Assembly: GCA_023375785.1 (NCBI GenBank)
Contig: SZWC01000103.1
Coordinates: forward strand, 352,402 to 416,401
Length of the DNA stretch: 64,000 nt
Direction of reading: 5' to 3'
Source: Penium margaritaceum
Taxonomy: Eukaryota > Streptophyta > Zygnematophyceae > Desmidiales > Peniaceae
Under the pieces are notes generated by a model, which saw only the letters and a program-made list of their open reading frames with translations, ran no database searches and had not been told where the DNA came from. Made by a program: the position numbers and the translations under genes. Positions 1 to 13,570 of this stretch are shown in pieces. Positions within the stretch are counted from its first letter, which is position 1; every line of letters starts with the position of its first letter.

Positions 1-3000
1 TGTAAGTGCGTGTAAGTGCGTATAAGTACGTGTAAGTTTGTGTAAGTGCATGTAAGTTCCTGTGAGTGTGTGTAAGTGCATGTAAGTACGTGTAAGTGCA
101 TGTAAGTGTGTGTAAGTGCATATAAGTGCGTATAAGTGCATGTAAGTACGTGTAAGTACGTGTAAGTGCAAGTAAGTACGTGTAAGTGTCTGTAAGTGCG
201 TGTAAGTATATGTAAGTATGTGTAAGTACGTGTTAGTATGTGTATGTACGTGTAAGTACGTGTAAGTACGTGTAAGTGCCTATAAGTGCGTGTAAGTACG
301 TGTAAGTGCGTATAAGTGCCCTTAAGTGGGTGTAAGTGCGTGTGAGTGTGTGTAAGTACGTGTAAGTACATGTAAGTGCATGTAAGTACGTGAAAGTGCA
401 TGTACGTGCGTGTAGGTACGTGTAAGTGCAAGAAAGTGCGTGTAAGTGCATTTAAGTGCGTATAAGTGCGTGTAAGTACGTGTAAGTTCGTGTAAGTGCG
501 TGTAAGTTCCTGTGGGTACGTGCAAGTGCATGTAAGTGCATGTAAGTGCGTGTAAGTGTGTGTAAGTGCGTGCAAGTATGTGTAAGTGCGTGTAAGTATG
601 TGTAAGTACGTGTAAGTACGTGTAAGTACAAGTAACTGCGTTTAAGTGCATGTAAGTGCGTGTAAGTGCGTGTAAGCACGTGTAAGTGTGTATAAGTGTG
701 TGTAAGTGCATGTAAGTGTGTGTAAGTGCATGTAAGTACGTGTAAGTGCGTGTAAGTACGTGTAAGTGCGTGTAGGTACGTGTAAGTGCGTGTAAGTGCC
801 TGTAAGTGCGTGTAAGTACGTGTAAGTGCGTATAATACGTGTAAGTTCGTGTAAGTGAATATTAGTTCGTGGCTGTACGTGTAAGTTCGTGTAAGTGCGT
901 GTAAGTGCGTATAAGTGTGTGTAAGTGCGTGTAAGCGCATGTAAGTGTGTGTAAGTAAGTGTAAGTGCATGTAAGTGTGTGTAAGTGCATGTAAGTATGT
1001 GTAATTTTGTGTAAGTGAATGTAAGTTTGTGTAAGTGCATGTAAGTGCATGTTAGTACGTGTAAGTGTGTGTAAGTACGTGTAAGTACGTGTAAGTGCGT
1101 GTAGGTGCGTGAAAGTGCGTGTAAGTGTGTGTAAGTGCGTGTAAGTGCATGTTAGTGTGTGTGAGTGCGTGTAAGAGTGTATAGGTGCATGTAAGTACGT
1201 CTAAGTGCGGTTTAAAATCGTGTAAGTGAGTGTAAGTGTGTGTAAATACGTGTAAGTTTGTGTAAGTGCGTGTAAGTACGTGTAAGTGCTAAACGTGCGT
1301 AAAAGTGCGTATAAGCGCGTGTAAGTGCGTGTTAGTACAGTTTAAGTTTATGTAAGTGCGTACAAAATGCGTGTAAGTGCGTGTAAGTATGTGTAAGTGC
1401 GTGTAAGAGTGTGTAAGTGCGTTTAAGTGTACTTTAAGTGGATATGATTTTATGTAAGTTTGTGTAAGTCTGTGTAAGTATCTGTAAGTGCGTGTAAGTG
1501 CGTGTAAGTGTGTGTAAGTGCGTGTAAGTACGTATAAGTGCATATAAGTGTGCGTAAGTGCGTGTAAGTACGTATACGTGCGTGTAAGTGCGTGTAAGTG
1601 CAGTTTACATTCGTGTAAGTGTGTGTAAGTGCATGTAAGTACGTGTAAGTATGTGTAAGTGTGTGTAAGTGCATGTAATTGCGTGTACGTACGTGTAAGT
1701 ACGTGTAAGTACGTGTAAGTACAAGTAAGTACGTGTAAGTACGTGTAAGTGCATGTAAGCACATGTAAGTGCATGTAAGTGTGTGTAAGTGTGTATAAGT
1801 GGGTGTAAGTGCGTGTAAGTGCAAGTAGGTGTGTGTAAGTACGTGTAAGTGCATGTAAGTGTGTGTAAGTATGTGTAAGTGTGTGTAAATGTGTGTAAGT
1901 GTGTGTAAGTACGTATACGTTCGTGTAAGTACGTGTAAGTGCATGTAAGTGCGTGTAAGTGCTTGTAAGTGCGTGTAAGTGCGGTTTATGTTCGTGTAAG
2001 TGCGTGTAAGTACGTGTAAGTGCATGTAAGTGCGTTTTAGTGCATGTAAGTGCGTGTAAGTGCAGTTTACGTGGATGTAATTTTGTGTTAGTTCGTGTAA
2101 GTGCGTGTAAGTTCGTGTAAGTGTGTGTAAGTTTGTGTACGTGAGTGTAAGTACGTGTAAGTGCGTGTAAGTGTGTGTAAGTGTGTGCCTGTACGTATAA
2201 GTGCGTGTTAGTGCATGTAAGCATCTGTAAGTGCGTGTAAGTGTGTGCAAGTGCATGTAAGTACGTGTAAGTGTGTGTAGGTACCTGTAGGTGCCTGTAA
2301 GTGTGTGTAAGTGCATCTAAGGGTGTGTAAGTGTATGTAAGTACGTGTAAGTGCATGTAAGTACATGTAAGTGTGGTTTAAGTGCGTGTAAGTTCGTGTA
2401 AGTGCGTACAAGTACGTTAAAGTGTGTATAAGTGTGTGTAAGTGCATGTAAGTGCGTGTAAGTAAGAGTAAGTGTGTGTAAGTGTGTGTAAGTGTGTGTA
2501 AGTGTATATAAGTGTGTATTAGTGCCTGTAAAAGTGTGTAAGTGTGTGTAAGTATGTGTAAGTGCATGTAAGTACGTGTAAAAGTATGAAAGTGCATGTA
2601 AGTATGTGTAAGTGCGTGTAAGTACGTGTAAGTGTGTGTAAGTACGTGTAAGTGCGTGTTAGTGCGTGTAAGTGCGTATAAGTGTGTGTAAGTATGTGTA
2701 AGTGTGTATAAGTACGTATAAATGCGTGTAAGTGTGTGTAAGTGCATGTGAGTGCGTGTGAGTGCGTGTAAGTATGTTTAAGTGCGTGTACGTGCGTGTA
2801 AGTGTGTGTAAGTACGTATTAGTGTATGTAATTGCGTGTAAGTGCGTGAATGTGCGTGTAAGTGTGTGTAAGTGCGTGTAAGTGCAAGAATGTGCGTGTA
2901 ATTACGTGTAAGTGCGTGTAAGTGCATACAAGTACGTGTAAGTTCGTGTAAGTGCATGTAAGTTCATGTGAGTGTGTGTAAGTGCGTGTAAATGCATGGA

Positions 3001-5020
3001 AGTGCGTGTAAGTGCGTGTAAGTGTGTGTAAGTGCGTGTAAGTGCGTGTAAGTGTGTGTAAGTGCGTGTAAGTGCGTATAAGTGCATGTAAGTACATGTA
3101 AGTACGTGTAAGTACAAGTAAGTATAAAAAGTGCATGTAAGTGTGTGTAAGTGTGTGTAAGTTTGTGTAAGTGCGTGTAAGTACGTGTAAGTATGTGTAA
3201 GTACGTGTAAGTGCATGTAAGTGCGTGTAAGTACGTGTAAGTATGTGTAAGTGTGTGTAAGTGTGTTTAAGTGGGTGTAAGTGCGTGTAAGTACGTGTAA
3301 GTATGTGTAAGTACGTGTAAGTGCATGTAAGTGCGTGTAAGTACGTGTAAGTATGTGTAAGTGTGTGTAAGTGTGTTTAAGTGGGTGTAAGTGCGTGTAA
3401 GTATGCATAAGTACGTGTAAATACGTGTGAGTATATGTGAGTACGTGTAAGTTTGTATAAGTGACTGTCAGTTTGTGTACATGCGTATAAGTACATGTAA
3501 GTGCGTGTAAGTGCGTGTAAGTGTGTATAAGTGCGTGTAAATGCGTGTTAGTGTGTGTAAGTGCGTGTAAGTGCATGTAAGTACGTGTAAGTTTGTGTAA
3601 GTGAATGTAAGTTCGTGTAAGTATGTGAAAGTGCATGTAAGTGCGTATAAGTGCGTGTAAGTGTGTGTAAGTGCGTGAAAGTGCGTGTAAGTGTCTATAT
3701 GTGTGTGTAGGTGCGTGAAAGTGCGTGTACATGTGTGTAAGTGTGTATTAGTACAGGTGAGTGCGTGTAAGAGCATGTAAGGGCATACAAGTGTGTAAGT
3801 GCGGTTTAAGTTTGTGTAAGTGAGTGTAAGTGCGTGTAAGTACGTGTAAGTTTGTGTAAGTGCGTGTAAGTGCGTATAAGCGCTAAAAGTGAGTGTCAGT
3901 GCGTGTACGTACGTGTAAGTATGTGTAAGTGCATGTAAGTACATGTAAGTGTGTGTAAGTGCGTGTAAGTACGTGTAAGTACGTGTAAGTGCGTGTAAGT
4001 GCATGTTCGTGTGTTTAAGTGTGTGTAAGTGCGTGTAAGTACATGTAAGTGTGTGCAAGTATATATAAGTACGTGTAAGTACGTATAAGTGCATGTGAGT
4101 GTGTGTAAGTATATATAAGTGCGTGTAAGTGCATGTAACTGTGTGTACGTACGTGTAAGTGTGTGTAAGTGAGTGTAAGTTTGTGTAAGTGTGTGTAAAT
4201 ACGTGTAAGTATGTGTTACTGCATGTAAGTGCGTGTAAATGTGTGTAAGTATGTGTAAGTTTGTATAAGTGCATGTAAGTGCGTGTAAGTGCTTGTAAGT
4301 ACATGAAAGTGCGTGTAAGTACGTGTACATGCAAGAAAGTATGTATAAGTGCGTGTAAGGGCGTGTAAGTGTGTATAAGTACGTGTAAGTTTGTGTAAGC
4401 GCATGTAAGTGTGTGTAAGCACGTGTAAGTGCATGTAAGTACGTGTAAGTACGTGTAAGTGCAAGTAAGTGCGTGTAAGTGCATGTAAGTGCGTGTAAGT
4501 GCGTGTAAGCACGTGTAAGTGCGTGTAAGTGCATGTAAGTGCATGTAAGTGCGTGTAAGTGCGTGTAAGTGCGTGTAAGTGCGTGTAAGTTCGTATAAGT
4601 GCGTGAAAGTGTGTGTAAGTACGTGTAAGTGCGTGCAAGTGCGTGTAAGTATGTGTGAGTACGTGTAAGTACGTGTAAGTTCGTGTAAGGGACTGTCAGT
4701 TCGTGTAAGTGCGTGTAAGTGAGTGTAAGTGCGTGTAAGTGCGTGTAAGTGTGTGTAAGTGCATGTAAGTGCGTGTAAGTGCGTGTAAGTGCATGTAAGT
4801 GCGTGTAAGTGCGTGTAAGTGCATGTAAGTGCATGTAAGTGCGTGTAAGTGCGTGTAAGTGCATGTAAGTGCATGTAAGTGCGTGTAAGTGCGTGTAAGT
4901 GCATGTAAGTGCATGTAAGTGCGTGTAAGTGCGTGTAAGTGCATGTAAGTGCATGTAAGTGCGTGTAAGTGCGTGTAAGTGCATGTAAGTGCATGTAAGT
5001 GCGTGTAAGTGCGTGTAAGT
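1..5020 (+). repeat. Leading satellite block
   Basis: This is the 10-bp satellite at the left edge, mostly diverged. TGACTGTCAG boxes near 3460 and 4690 also occur in HOR-II (near 27561, 53424 and 58827), so it is related to that family. The stretch 4741-5010 is locally homogeneous, alternating GCGTGTAAGT and GCATGTAAGT units, which suggests recent local amplification. No island and no gene are present. Confidence 0.8.
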
Positions 5021-8000
5021 GTGGTGTAAATGCGTGTAAGTGCGTGTTAGTGCGTATAAGTGTATGTAAGTGTGTGTAAGTGTGTGTAAGTGCGTATAAG
5101 TGTATATAAGTACATATAAGTACGTGTAAGTGCGTGTAAGTGTGTTTTAGTGCGTGTAAGTGCGTGTAAGTGCTTGTAAGTGCGTGCAAGTGCATGTAAG
5201 TGCGTATAAGTGCATGTAAGTGTATGTAAGTACGTGTAAGTGTGTGTAAGTGCGTGTAAGTATGTGTAAGTACGTGTAAGTGCATGTAAGTACGTGTAAG
5301 TGCGTGTAAGTGCGTGTAAGAGTGTGTAGGTGCATGTAGGGACGTGTAAGTGTGTGTACGTGTGTGTAAGTGCGTATAAGTGCGTGTAAGTATGTGTAAG
5401 TGCGTGTAAGTACGTGTAAGTGCATGTAAGTGCGTGTAAGTGCGTGTAAGTACGTCTAAGTACGTGTAAGTGTGTGTAAGTGTGTGTAAGTGCATGTAAG
5501 TATGTGTAACTGCATGTAAGTGTGGTGTAAGTGCGTATACGTTCGTGTAAGTGCATGTTAGTATATAGAAGTGTATGTAAGTGTGTGCAAGTGTGTGTAA
5601 GTGCGTGTAAGTATGTGTAAGTGCGTGTATGTGTGAGTTAGTGCGTATAAGTGCGTGTAAGTGTCTGTTAGTGCGTATTAGTGTGTGTAAAAGTGTGTAA
5701 GTATGTGTAAGTACATGTAAGTGCGTGTAAGTGCATGTAAGTGCATGTATGTACATGTAAGTAAGTGTAAGTACGTGTAAGTGTGTGTAAGTGCGTGTAA
5801 GTGCGTGTAAGTACACGTAAGTGTGAGTAAGTACGTGTAAGTGCATGTAAGTGCGTGTAAGTAGGTGTAAGTTTATGTAAGTGCGTATAACTGTGTGTAA
5901 GTACGTGTAAGTGCGTATAAGTGTGTGTAAGTGCGTGTAAGTGCGTGTAAGTACGTGTAAGTGCGTATAAGTGTGTGTAAGTGCGTGTAAGTGCGGTTTA
6001 AGTTTGTGTAAGTGCGTGTAAGTACGTGTAAGTGTGTATAAGTGTGTATAAGTGCGTCTACGTGCGTGTAAGTACGTGTAAGTACAGTTTAAGTGGGTGT
6101 AATTTTGTGTAAGTTCGTACAAGTGCGTGTAAGTGTGTATAAGTACGTGTGAGTGAGTGTAAGTGCAACTAAGTACGCGTAAGTGCGCGTAAGTGTGTGT
6201 AAGTGTGCGTAAGTGTGTGTAAGTGTGTGCATGTATGTATTAGTGTGTGTATGTGTGTGTAAGTGTGTGTAAGTGCGTGTAAGTACATGTAAGTGTGTGT
6301 AAGTGCATGTAGGTGCGTGTAGGTGCGTGTAAGTGTGTGTAAGTGCATGTAAGTACGTATAAGTGCGTATAAGTGCATGTAAGTGCGTGTAAGTGTGTAT
6401 GAGTGCATGTAAGTGTGTGTAAGTATGTGTACGTGTGTGTAAGTACGTATAAGTGCATGTAAGTGCGTGTAAGTGCATGTAAGTACGTGTAAGTGTGGTT
6501 TAAGTGTGTGTAAGTTCATGTAAGTGCGTGTAAGTACGTTCAAGTATGTGTAAGTACGTGTAAGGGCGTGTAAGTACGTGTAGGTCCGTGTAAGTGCGTG
6601 TAAGTACGTGTAAGTATGTGTAAGTGTGTGTTTGTGCGTGTAAGTGTGTGTAAAAGCATATAAGTGCGTGTAAGTGTGTGTAAGTGCATGTAAGTACGTG
6701 TAAGTGCATGTAAGTGCGTGTAAGTACGTGTAAGTATGTGTAAGTGTGTGTTTGTGCGTGTAAGTGTGTGTAAAAGCATATAAGTGCGTGTAAGTGTGTG
6801 TAAGTGCATGTAAGTACGTGTAAGTGCATGTAAGTACGTGAAAGTGCATGTAAGTACGTGTAAGTGCGTATAAGTGCGTGTAAGTGTGTGTAAGTGCGTG
6901 TAAGTACGTATACGTTTGTGTAAGTGCGTGTAAGTGTGTGTAAGTGCATGTAAGTGTGTGTAAAAGCATATAAGTTCGTGTAAGTGCGTGTAAGTGCGTG
7001 TAAGTGTGTGTAAGTGCGTGTCAGTACGTGTATGTGCGTGTACGTTTGTGTAAGTTTGTGTAAATGCGTGTAAGTGTGTGTAAGTGCATGTAAGTACATG
7101 TAAGTGCATGTAATTATGTGTAAGTGCGTGTAAGGTCGTATGAGAGCTTGTAAGAGTGTGTAAGTGCATGTAAGTGCGTGTAAGTGCATGTTATTATGTG
7201 TATGTGCGTGTAAGTGCATTTAAGTGCCTCTAAGTTCGTGTAACTGCGTGTAAGTACATGTAAGTGCGTGTAAGTGCGTGTAAGTGCGTGTAAGTGCAAG
7301 AAAGTGCGTGTAAGTATGTGTAAGTATGTGTAAGTGCGTGTAAGTGCGTGTTACTGCGTTTACGTGCATGTAAGTGCATGTAAGTACGTATAAGCGCATG
7401 TAAGTACGTGTTAGTTTTTATAAGTATGTGTAAGTTCCTGTAAGTGTGTGTAAGTACGTGTAAGTGCATGTAAGTGCGTGTAAGTGTGTGTAAGTGTGTA
7501 TAAGTGTGTGTAAGTACGTGTACGTGTGTGTAAGTCTATGTAAGTACGTATAAGTGCGTGTAAGTGTGTGTAAGTGCATGTTAGTGTGTGTAAGTACGTG
7601 TAAGTGCATGGAAGTATGTGTAAGTGTGTGTAAGTACGTGTAAGTACGTCTAAGTGCATGTAAGTGCATGTAAGTGTGTGTAAGTACGTGTAAGTGTGTG
7701 TAAGTACGTGTAAGTATGTGTAAGTTCGTGTAAGTGAATGTAAGTTCGTGTAAGTACGTGTAAGTGTGTGTAAGTGCATGTAAGTGCGTGTAAGTGCGTG
7801 GAAGTGCGTGTAAGTGCGTGTAAGTGTGTGTAAGTGCATGAAAGTGTGTGTAAGTACATGTAAGTACGTGTAAGTATGTGTAAGTACGTGTAAGTACGTG
7901 TTAGTTTGTGTAAGTGAATGTAAGTTTGTGTAAGTGTGTGTAAGTGCGTGTAAGTGTGTGTAAGTGCATGAAAGTGTGTGTAAGTACATGTAAGTACGTG

Positions 8001-9103
8001 TAAGTATGTGTAAGTACGTGTAAGTACGTGTTAGTTTGTGTAAGTGAATGTAAGTTTGTGTAAGTGTGTGTAAGTGCATGTAAGTGCTTGTAAGTACATG
8101 TAAGTGCGTGTAAGTACGTGTAAGTATGTATAAGTGCGTGTAAGTACAGGTAAGTGCGTGTAAGTGCATGTAGGTGTGTATAAGTGCTTATAAGTACGTT
8201 TTAGTACTTGTGAGTACGTGTAAGAGCGTGTAAGTGCATGTAAGTGTGTATAATTGCAGTTTAAGTGCATGTAAGTGCATGTAAGTACGTGTAAGTGCGT
8301 GTAAGTGCGTGTAAGTACGTGTAAGTGCTAAAAGTGCGTGTAAGTGCATGTAAGTACGTGTAAGTGCATGTAAGTGTATATAAGTGCTGTTTAAATTCAT
8401 GTAAGTGTGTGTAAGTACGTGTAAGTGCGTGTTAGTATGTGTAAGTGCGTGTAAGTGTGTGTATGTGCATGCAAGTGCAGTTAAAGTGGGTGTAGTTTTG
8501 TGTAAGTTCATGTAAGTGTGTGTAAGTGTGTGTAAGTGCGTGTAAGTGCGTGTAAGTACGTGTAAGTGCGTGTAAGTGCGTCTAAGTGCGTCTAAGTGCG
8601 TATGAGTGCGTCTAAGTGCGTGTAAGTACGTGTAAGTGCATGTAACTGTATGTAAGTGCGTGTACGTGCGTGTAAGTGTGTTTGAAGTGTGTGTAAGATC
8701 ATGTAAGTGCGTATAAGTATGCAGGAGGAAAAAATATCCGCTATCCGGGGTATCCGCACTACCCGTCCAGTATCCGGATAGCGGATAGTACCTGGAAAAC
8801 AACTTAGAAGGATATCCGGATACATCCGGATGTATCCGGATGTGGATATCAGCTGGAGATATGTGGCTTTTTCTGAAGGTGTCCGTGAGTATCCGGAGGT
8901 ATCCGTTGGTATCGATACAAGTATCCAGATGTATCCGTACTTCTATCCGTTGAAATTTCCGGAAAGTGAAAGTATCTGCAAGTATCCGTAAGTATCCGGA
9001 TATTTGAGGCAACTATCCGGATAGCGGATACCTGACTGGTGAGTATATCCGGATTGCGGATACCTCCAAAAAGGGACGAATATATCCGGATTCTCATGCC
9101 TAT
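5021..9103 (+). repeat. HOR-I copy 1
   Basis: This is the first full higher-order unit. Its landmarks come in the order GTGGTGTA (5021, 5522), GTGGGTGTAATTTT (6088), CTAAAAG (8328), TTAAAGTGGGTGTAG (8481), TTGAAGTG (8681), then TATCC island A. A 120-bp tandem duplication lies at 6601-6840. The same landmark order recurs from 10.25, 14.85, 19.83 and 28.05 kb. Confidence 0.75.
8719..9103. mobile_element. TATCC island A (MITE-like, ~385 bp)
   Basis: This is an abrupt change from the GT-rich satellite to TATCCGGATA-rich sequence. The 3' end reads TTCTCATGCC followed by TA; the 5' end (TGCAGGAGGAA) is a degraded inverted copy, best seen in islands B-D where GCATGAGAA opposes TTCTCATGC. Inside, TATCCGCTATCCGG (8735-8748) and CCGGATAGCGGATA (8774-8787) form a perfect 14-bp inverted repeat. 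Terminal inverted repeats, a flanking TA and no convincing coding capacity fit a TA-inserting MITE. Because it sits at the same HOR-I position each time, its present copy number probably reflects satellite amplification rather than repeated insertion. The family is not recognised. Confidence 0.6.
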
Positions 9104-12100
9104 GTGTAAGTGCGTGTAAGTACGTGTAAGTGCATGTAAGTGCGTGTAAGTGGGTGTAAGTGCGTGTAAGTGCGTGTAAGTACGTGTAAGTGCATGTAAG
9201 TGCGTGTAAGTGGGTGTAAGTGCGTGTTAGTGCGTGTAAGTGTGTGTAAAAGCGTATAAGTGCGTGTAAGTATGTGTAAGTGTGTGTAAGTGCATGTAAG
9301 TGCGTGTAAGTGCATGTAAGTACGTGTAAGTGTGTATAAGTGTGTGTAAGTGCGTGTAAGTATGTGTAAGTGCATGTAAGTATGAATAAGTGCATGTAAG
9401 GGCGTATAAGTGCGTGTAAGTGCGTGTAAGTGTGTGTAAGTGCGTGTAAGTATGTGTAAGTGCATGTAAGTATGAATAAGTGCATGTAAGGGCGTATAAG
9501 TGCGTGTAAGTGCGTGTAAGTGCGTGTAAGTGCGTGTGAGTGCGTGTGAGTGCGTGTAAGTATGTATAAGTACGTGTAAGTGCGTGTAAGTGCGTGTAAG
9601 TGTATGTCAGTATGTGTAAGTGCGTATAAGTGTGTGTAAGTGCATGTAAGTGCGTGTAGGTTTGTGTAAGTGCGTGTAAATGCGTGAAAGTGCGTGTAAG
9701 TGCGTATAAGTGCATGTAAGTGCAAGTAAGTATGTATAAGTGCGTGTAAGAGCGTGCAAGAGCGTGTGAGAGCGTGTAAGTGCGTATAAGTGTGTGTAAG
9801 TGCGTGTAAGTGTGTGTAAGTATGTGTAAGTGCGTGTAAGTGCATGTAAGTTCGTGTAAGTGTGTGTAAGTGCGTGTAAGTACGTGTAAGTTTGTGTAAG
9901 TGTGTGTAAGTGTGTGTAAGTGCGTGTAAGTGCATGTAAGTTCGTGTAAGTGTGTGTAAGTGCGTGTAAGTACGTGTAAGTTTGTGTAAGTGTGTGTAAG
10001 TGTGTGTAAGTGCGTGTAAGTGCGTCCAAGTGTGTGTAAGTATGTGTAAGTGCAAGAAAGTGTGTGTACGTATGTGTAAGTGCGTGTAAGTGCATGTAAG
10101 TGTGCGTTAGTACGTGTAAGTGCGTATAAGTGCATGTAAGTGCATGTAAGTGCGTTTAAGTATGTATAAGTGCGTATAAGTGCGTATAAGTAAGTGTAAG
10201 TGCGTATAAGTGTGTTTAAGTGCATGGAAGTACGTGTAAGTGCGTGTAAGTGTGGTGTAAATACGTGTAAGTGCATGTTAGTACGTATAAGTATATGTAA
10301 GTGTGTGTAAGTGTGTGTAAGTGCGTATAAGTGCATATAAGTGCATATAATTATGTGTAAGTGCGTGTAAGTATGTGTTAGTGCGTGTAAGTGTATGTAA
10401 AAGTGTGTAAGTACGTGTAAGTACGTATAAGTGCTTGTAAGTGCTTGTAAGTGTGTGTAAGTGCATGTAAGCATGCATAAGTGTGTGTAAGTGTATGTAA
10501 GTGCGTGTAAGTGTATGTAAGTATGTGTAAGTGTGTGTAAGTACGTGTAAGTACGTGTAAGTGCGTGTAAGTGCGTGTAAGTGCGTGTAAGTGCGTGTAA
10601 GTGTGTATAGGTACGTGTAGGTATGTGTAAGTGTGTGTAAGTGTGTGTAAATACGTGTAAGTGCGTGTAAGTGCGTGTAAGTGCGTGTAAGTGTGTATAG
10701 GTACGTGTAGGTATGTGTAAGTGTGTGTAAGTGTGTGTAAATACGTGTAAGTGCGTGTAAGTACGTGTAAGTAAGTGTAAGTGTGTGTAAGTGCATATAA
10801 GTGCGTGTAAGTGCGTGTAACTGCGTCTAAGTGCGTGTAAGTGCTTGTAAGTGCGTGTAAGTACGTGTAAGTATGTATAAGTGCATGTAAGTGTGGTGTA
10901 AGTACGTGTAAGTGCGTGTAAGTGTGTATAAGTGCGTGTAAGTGTCTGTTAGTGCGTATAAGTGTGTGTAGAAGCGTGTAAGTGTGTGTAAGTACATGTA
11001 AGTACGTGTAAGTGCATGTACGTGCATGTAAGTGCATATAAGTATGTGTGTAAGTGCGTGTAAGTGTGTGTAAGTGCGTGTAAGTGCGTGTAAGTGCACG
11101 TAAGTACGTGGAAGTGCGTGTAAGTGCGTGTAAGTACGTGTAAGATAATGTAAGTGCGTTTAAATACGTATAAGTGTGTGTAAGTGCATATAAGTGAGTG
11201 TAAGTGCGTGTAAGTGCGGTTTAAGTTCGTGTAAGTGCGTGTAACTGCATGTAAGTGTATGTAAGTGTGTATAAGTGCGTCTAAGTGCGTGTAAGTGCGT
11301 GTAAGTGCAGTTCAAGTGGGTGTAATTTCGTGCAGGTTCGTACAAGTGCGTTTAAGTGCGTATAAGTGCGTGTAAGTTAGTGTAAGTGCAACTAAGTACG
11401 CGTAAGTGCGCGTACGTGCATGTAAGTGTGTGTAAGTGTGTGTAAGTGTGTGCAAGGACGTGTTAGTGTGTGTATGTGTGTGTAAGTGTATGTAAGTGCC
11501 TGTAAGTACATGTAAGTACGTGTAAGTGCGTGTAGGTGCGTGTAGGTGCGTGTAAGTGTGTGTAAGTGCATGTAAGTGTGTATAGGTACGTGTAAGTGCA
11601 TGTAAGTGTGTGTAAGTGTGTGTAAGTGTGTGTAAGTATGTATAAGTGCATGTAAGTGTGTGTAAGTGCATGTAAGTGCGTGTAAGTGTGGTTTAAGTGT
11701 GTGTAAGTTCGTGTAAGTGCCTGTAAGTACGTTCAAGTACGTGTAAGTACGTGTAAGTGCATATAAGTACGTGTAAGTGCGTGTTAGTACGTGTAAGTAT
11801 GTGTAAGTACGTGTTAGTGCGTGTAAGTGTGTGTAAAAGCGTATAAGTGCATGTAAGTGTGTGTAAGTGCATGTAAGTGCGTGTAAGTGCATGTAAGTGT
11901 GTGTAAGTGCATGTAAGTGCGTGTAAGTGCATGTAAGTACGTGTAAGTACATGTAAGTGCGTGTAAGTGCGTGTAAGTGCGTGTAAGTGTGTGTAAGTTT
12001 GTGTCAGTATGTGTAAGTGCGTGTACATTTGTGTAAGTACGTGTAACTGCGTGTAAGTGTGTGTAAGCGCATGTAAGTATGTGTAAGTGCATGTAATTAT

Positions 12101-13570
12101 GTGTAAGTTCGTGTAAGGTCGTATCAGAGCGTGTAAAAGTGTGTAAGTGCGTGTAAGTGCGTGTAAGTGCATGTAAGTGTGTGTATGTGCGTGTAAGTGC
12201 ATGTAAGTGCCTGTAAGTTNNNNNNNNNNNNNNNNNNNNNNNNNNNNNNNNNNNNNNNNNNNNNNNGTGTAAGTATGTGTAAGTACGTGTAAGTGAGTGT
12301 AACTGCGTGTAACTGCGTTTACGTGCATGTAAGTGCGTGTAAGTATGTGTAAGCACGTGTAAGTACGTGTTAGTTCGTGTAAGTATGTATAAGTTCCTGT
12401 AAGTACGTGTAAGTATGTGTAAGTGCATGTAAGTGCGTGTAAGTGCGTGTAAGTGTGTGTAAGTGCGTGTACGTGTGTGTAAGTACATGTAAGTACATAT
12501 AAGTACGTGTAAGTGTGTGTAAGTGAATGTTAGTGTGTGTAAGTACGTGTAAGTGCATGGAAGTGTGTGTAAGTGTGTGTAAGTACGTGTAAGTATGTGT
12601 AAGTGCATGTAAGTGCATGTAAGTGCGTGTAAGTACGTGTAAGTGTGTGTAAGTACGTGTAAGTATGTGTAAGTTTGTGTAACTAAATGGAAGTTTGTGT
12701 AAGTGCGTGTAAGTGCATGTAAGTGCGTGTAAGTGTGTGTAAGTGCGTGCAAGTGCTTGTAAGTTTGTGTAAGTGCATAAAAGTACATGTAAGTACACGT
12801 AAGTGCGTGTAAGTACGTATAAGTGCGTGTAAGTACGTGTTAGTTTGTGTAAGTGAATGTAAGTTCGTGTAAGTGTGTGTAAGTGCATGTAAGTACGTGT
12901 AAGTACGTGTGAGTACGTGTAAGTGCGTGTAAGTATGTGTAAGTGCGTGTAAGTGCGTGTAAATGCGTGTAAGTGCATATAAGTGTGTATAAGTGCGTGT
13001 ACGTGCGTGTTAGTATGTTTGAGTACGTGTAAGAGCATGTAAGTGCATGTAAGTGTGTGTGTAAGTGCAGTTTAGGTTCGTGTAAGTGAGTGTAAGTGCA
13101 TGTAAGTGCGTCTACGTTTGTGTAAGTGTGTGTAAGTGCGTGTAAGTACGTGTAAGTACGTATAAGTACGTGTAAGTGCGTGTAAGTGCTAAAAGTGCAT
13201 GTAAGTGCATATAAGTACGTATAAGTGCATATAAGTGTGTGTAAGTGCAGTTTAAATTCATGTAAGTGTGTGTAAGTGCATATAAGTGCGTGTAAGTATG
13301 TGTAAGTGCGTGTAAGTGTGTGTAGGTGCGTGTAAGTGCAGTTAAAGTGGGTGTAGTTTTGTGTAAGTTCATGTAAGTGTGTGTAAGTGCGTGTAAGTGC
13401 GTATAAGTGCGTGTAAGTACGTGTAAGTGTGTGTAAGTGCGTCTAAGTGCGTCTAAGTGCGTGTAAGTACGTGTAAGTGCATGTAAGTGCATGTAAGTGC
13501 ATGTAAGTGTGTTTGAAGTGTGTGTAAGATCGTGTAAGTGCGTATACGTGCGTGTAAGTGCGTGTAAGTG
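9104..13570 (+). repeat. HOR-I copy 2 (no island)
   Basis: The landmarks are GTGGTGTA (10252, 10893), GTGGGTGTAATTTC (11311), CTAAAAG (13189), TTAAAGTGGGTGTAG (13342) and TTGAAGTG (13514). The left part, after island A, holds the GTGGGTGTAAG and GTGTTAGTG boxes that follow every island. Duplications of 60-120 bp lie near 9331-9500, 9840-10010 and 10541-10760. A short assembly gap lies at 12220-12266. Where an island is expected, a perfect CGTCTAAGTG array follows instead. Confidence 0.75.
12220..12266. other. Assembly gap (47 N)
   Basis: There is a run of N inside the satellite. Sequence on both sides is ordinary 10-bp repeat, so the true missing length is unknown. Confidence 0.99.
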
